From: Pseudomonas multiresinivorans
Lineage (GTDB): Bacteria; Pseudomonadota; Gammaproteobacteria; Pseudomonadales; Pseudomonadaceae
Assembly: GCF_012971725.1 (NCBI RefSeq)
Contig: NZ_CP048833.1
Span: 5,952,001 to 6,016,000 of the forward strand
Length of the DNA: 64,000 bases
Reading direction: 5' to 3'
Position 1 is the first letter of the stretch; every line of letters begins with the position of its first letter. This document shows positions 61,443 to 64,000 of the stretch, one piece after another. The notes under the pieces are model-generated. The model made no database searches, was not told the DNA's origin, and saw only the letters and a list, made by a program, of their open reading frames with translations. The position numbers and the translations under genes were made by a program.

Positions 61443-62714
61443 ATGCTTGATCTGGCCGCGGCGTTCATCGCGCTGACCACCCTGCTCACCTACGTCAACT
61501 ACCGCTTCATCCGCCTGCCGCCGACCATCGGCGTCATGGCCACCGCCCTGGTGTTCTCCTTCATCGCCCAGGGCATGTCGCTGCTCGGCTACCCGGTGCT
61601 GGAAGTCGAGATGCAGCAGATCATCAGCCGCATCGACTTCTCCGACGTGCTGATGACCTGGTTCCTGCCCGCGCTGCTGTTCGCCGGCGCCTTGCACGTG
61701 AACCTCGCCGACCTGCGCAACTACAAGTGGCCCATCGGCCTGTTGGCCACCTTCGGCGTGCTGATCGCCACCACGGTGATCGGCTACCTGGCCTACTACA
61801 CCTTCGCCCTCTTCGGCTGGCACGTGGACTTCATCTACTGCCTGCTGTTCGGCGCGCTGATCTCGCCCACCGACCCCATCGCGGTGCTGGGCATCCTCAA
61901 GTCCGCCGGCGCGCCCAAGCCGCTGGCCACCACCATAGTCGGCGAGTCGCTGTTCAACGACGGCACCGCCGTGGTGGTCTTCACCATCCTGCTGGGCATC
62001 CTCCTGGCCGGCGAAACGCCCACCGCCTCGACGATTGCCTGGCTGTTCGTGCAGGAAGCCATCGGCGGCATCCTGTTCGGCGCGGCGCTGGGCTACGGCG
62101 TGTTCCTGATGATGCGTGGCATCGACCAGTATCAGGTGGAAGTCATGCTCACCCTGGCCCTGGTGATCGGCGGCGCTGCACTGGCGGCGCGGCTGCACGT
62201 ATCGGCGCCCATCGCCATGGTGGTGGCCGGCCTGATCATCGGCAACCAGGCGCGCCACTACGCCATGTCCGACGAAACGCGGCGCTACATCGACAAGTTC
62301 TGGGAGCTGATCGACGAGATCCTCAACGCCCTGCTGTTCGCTCTGATCGGCCTGGAGCTGCTCCTGCTGCCGTTCAACTGGCTGCACGTGGTGGCGGCGT
62401 TCACCCTGGGCGGCGCGGTACTGATCTCGCGCCTGCTCACCGTGGCCCCGGCCATCGTCGTGCTGCGCCAGACCGAGAACGGCCGCCGCCAGGTGCCCGC
62501 CGGGACCATCCGCATCCTCGTCTGGGGCGGCCTGCGTGGCGGCGTCTCGGTGGCCCTGGCGCTGTCCCTGCCGCTGGGCGAGCAGCGCGACCTGATCCTC
62601 AGCCTGACCTACGTGGTGGTGCTGGTGTCGATCCTGCTCCAGGGCCTGTCCATCGGTCCGCTGGTGCGGCGCATCTACAAGGGCGCCGAGCCGGCTGCCG
62701 ACAGCGACCACTGA
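61443..62714 (+). CDS. CPA1-family Na+/H+ antiporter (NhaP-like)
   Basis: This 423-residue membrane protein has about twelve hydrophobic segments. The CPA1 ion-site motifs are GALISPTDPIAVLGI and GESLFNDGTAVVVF (the ND pair), and GGLRGGVSVALALSLP. It exports Na+ (or K+) in exchange for protons. GGAG lies about 10 bases before the ATG. It reads divergently from the osmoprotectant operon, which suggests a shared salt-stress theme. Exact ion not known. Confidence 0.92.
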   Translation: MLDLAAAFIALTTLLTYVNYRFIRLPPTIGVMATALVFSFIAQGMSLLGYPVLEVEMQQIISRIDFSDVLMTWFLPALLFAGALHVNLADLRNYKWPIGLLATFGVLIATTVIGYLAYYTFALFGWHVDFIYCLLFGALISPTDPIAVLGILKSAGAPKPLATTIVGESLFNDGTAVVVFTILLGILLAGETPTASTIAWLFVQEAIGGILFGAALGYGVFLMMRGIDQYQVEVMLTLALVIGGAALAARLHVSAPIAMVVAGLIIGNQARHYAMSDETRRYIDKFWELIDEILNALLFALIGLELLLLPFNWLHVVAAFTLGGAVLISRLLTVAPAIVVLRQTENGRRQVPAGTIRILVWGGLRGGVSVALALSLPLGEQRDLILSLTYVVVLVSILLQGLSIGPLVRRIYKGAEPAADSDH

Positions 62715-62741
62715 CAGCGCCCTCCAGAGTCCTTGAGCCTT

Positions 62742-62766
62742 GCGTCGCCGGGTCTGCCGGCGACGC
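62742..62766 (+). terminator. Hairpin between antiporter gene and prfC
   Basis: A perfect 10-bp stem (GCGTCGCCGG/CCGGCGACGC) with a 5-base loop lies 27 bases after the antiporter stop. No T run follows, so it may be a weak terminator; it also covers the place where a -35 box for prfC would be. Confidence 0.5.
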
Positions 62767-62778
62767 CTCGAATCAGGC

Positions 62779-62784
62779 TATAAT
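62779..62784 (+). promoter_or_regulatory. Candidate -10 box for prfC
   Basis: TATAAT, a perfect -10 hexamer, occurs 58 bases before the prfC ATG. The -35 position at 17-base spacing falls in the hairpin (GCCGGC) and does not match consensus, so the promoter may need an activator or use an alternative spacing. Confidence 0.5.
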
Positions 62785-62842
62785 CCCGCGTTTTTCGGGC
62801 CGCTCGCCGCCCGTCTTCACCGAATCGACCAGGCACCCATCC

Positions 62843-64000
62843 ATGAGCATCCAAGCCGCCGAAGTCGCGAAGCGCCGTACGTTCGCGATCATTTCCCACC
62901 CCGACGCCGGTAAGACCACCATTACCGAGAAGCTCCTGCTGATGGGCAAGGCGATTGCCGTCGCCGGTACCGTGAAGTCGCGCAAGTCCGACCGCCACGC
63001 CACCTCCGACTGGATGGAGATGGAGAAGCAGCGCGGCATCTCCATCACCACCTCGGTGATGCAGTTCCCCTACCGCGAGCACATGATCAACCTGCTCGAC
63101 ACCCCCGGCCACGAAGACTTCTCCGAAGACACCTACCGCACCCTGACCGCGGTGGACTCGGCGCTGATGGTCCTCGACGGCGGTAAGGGTGTAGAGCCGC
63201 GCACCATCGCCCTGATGGAAGTCTGCCGGCTGCGCGACACGCCCATCGTCAGCTTCATCAACAAACTCGACCGCGACATCCGCGACCCGATCGAGCTGCT
63301 CGACGAGATCGAGGCGGTGCTGAAGATCAAGGCCGCGCCGATCACCTGGCCGATCGGCTGCTACAAGGACTTCAAGGGCGTGTACCACCTCGCCCAGGAC
63401 AAGATCATCGTCTACGTACCGGGCCACGGCCACGAACGTATCGAGACCAAGGTCATCGACAAGCTCGACTCGGACGAAGCCCGCGCTCACCTGGGCGACC
63501 TCTACGACAACTTCCTCGAAGAGCTGGAACTGGTCCAGGGCGCCTGCCACGAGTTCGACAAGGACGCCTTCCTCAAGGGCGAGATGACCCCGGTGTTCTT
63601 CGGTACCGCGCTGGGCAACTTCGGTGTCGACCAGGTGCTGGACTGCATCGTCGACTGGGCCCCGCAGCCGCTGGAGCGTGGCGCCCACGAGCGCACCGTG
63701 GCGCCGACCGAGGAGAAGTTCTCCGGCTTCGTGTTCAAGATCCAAGCGAACATGGACCCGAAACACCGCGACCGCATCGCCTTCATGCGCATCTGCTCGG
63801 GCAAGTACGAGAAGGGCATGAAGATGCGCCACGTGCGCTTGGGCAAGGACGTGAAGATCGCCGACGCGCTGACCTTCTTCTCCAGCGAGCGTGAGCAGCT
63901 GGAAGAAGCCTTCGCCGGCGACATCATCGGCCTGCACAACCACGGCACCATCCAGATCGGCGACACCTTCACCGAAGGCGAGGCGCTGGGCTTCACCGGC
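62843..64000 (+). CDS. prfC: Peptide chain release factor 3 (RF3), 3' end cut by window edge
   Basis: The first 386 codons of the GTPase RF3, which recycles RF1/RF2 after termination, are present. The G1 motif is SHPDAGKTT, G3 DTPGHEDF, and G4 INKLDRD. The long N-terminal GTPase and domain 2 (SGFVFKIQANMDPKHRDRI) match RF3 rather than EF-G. The start MSIQAAEVAKRRTFAI fits the family. The C-terminus lies beyond 64000. Confidence 0.96.
   Translation, partial: MSIQAAEVAKRRTFAIISHPDAGKTTITEKLLLMGKAIAVAGTVKSRKSDRHATSDWMEMEKQRGISITTSVMQFPYREHMINLLDTPGHEDFSEDTYRTLTAVDSALMVLDGGKGVEPRTIALMEVCRLRDTPIVSFINKLDRDIRDPIELLDEIEAVLKIKAAPITWPIGCYKDFKGVYHLAQDKIIVYVPGHGHERIETKVIDKLDSDEARAHLGDLYDNFLEELELVQGACHEFDKDAFLKGEMTPVFFGTALGNFGVDQVLDCIVDWAPQPLERGAHERTVAPTEEKFSGFVFKIQANMDPKHRDRIAFMRICSGKYEKGMKMRHVRLGKDVKIADALTFFSSEREQLEEAFAGDIIGLHNHGTIQIGDTFTEGEALGFTG

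Overview
The window is a stretch of a high-GC Pseudomonas chromosome. Gene content and order follow, with gaps, what I remember of the P. aeruginosa PAO1 segment from tldD (PA4474) to speC (PA4519). The REP/REPIN repeats are also of Pseudomonas type. No rRNA, tRNA, CRISPR array, prophage or insertion sequence was seen. All identifications rest on reading the sequence; no database search was possible.

Layout. Positions 1-10659 (minus strand) form a cell-shape and envelope cluster: mreB, mreC, mreD, maf, rng, yhdP, a nitrilase-family amidase and tldD, which runs off the left edge. From promoters with overlapping -35 hexamers, gatCAB (amidotransferase for mischarged Asn/Gln tRNA) runs rightward, followed by a short RlpA-like lipoprotein and a carboxymuconolactone-decarboxylase-family protein. 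Positions 15056-25302 (minus) hold the six-gene mag operon (magA-F) around a bacterial alpha-2-macroglobulin. Next, all on the minus strand, come an AEC-family carrier, a bactofilin / coiled-coil / M23-peptidase module, an SbmA-like ABC transporter, and the RoxSR redox two-component system. A SIMPL-domain protein and a dipeptide ABC transporter (two binding proteins plus dppBCDF) run rightward from 32336 to 40652.

Positions 40814-46246 hold a lone membrane-anchored protein of unknown function, a LysE-type exporter divergent from an Lrp/AsnC regulator, the 5-oxoprolinase operon pxpABC, and the lipid A hydroxylase gene lpxO. Positions 46667-53384 hold an iron-uptake block: a PepSY/flavoreductase fusion, the TonB-dependent receptor piuA, the hydroxylase piuC and a Sel1-repeat protein, with Fur-box-like sequences in the piuA-piuC intergenic region. 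After it come a CptA-type phosphoethanolamine transferase, ornithine decarboxylase (speC), a four-gene osmoprotectant ABC transporter, a CPA1 Na+/H+ antiporter, and prfC, cut by the right edge.

The strongest unusual points are: a probable ATC start codon for mreC; a 182-bp tandem duplication that copied the last codons of the flavoreductase gene together with a REPIN; an NlpC/P60-like Cys/His pattern in MagC and a lost thioester Cys in MagD; a bactofilin-peptidase module beside the mag operon; overlapping divergent mreB/gatC promoters; and a REPIN that splits the dpp operon. I saw no clearly unknown multi-gene system. The mag operon and the bactofilin-M23 module are the least understood parts of the window.
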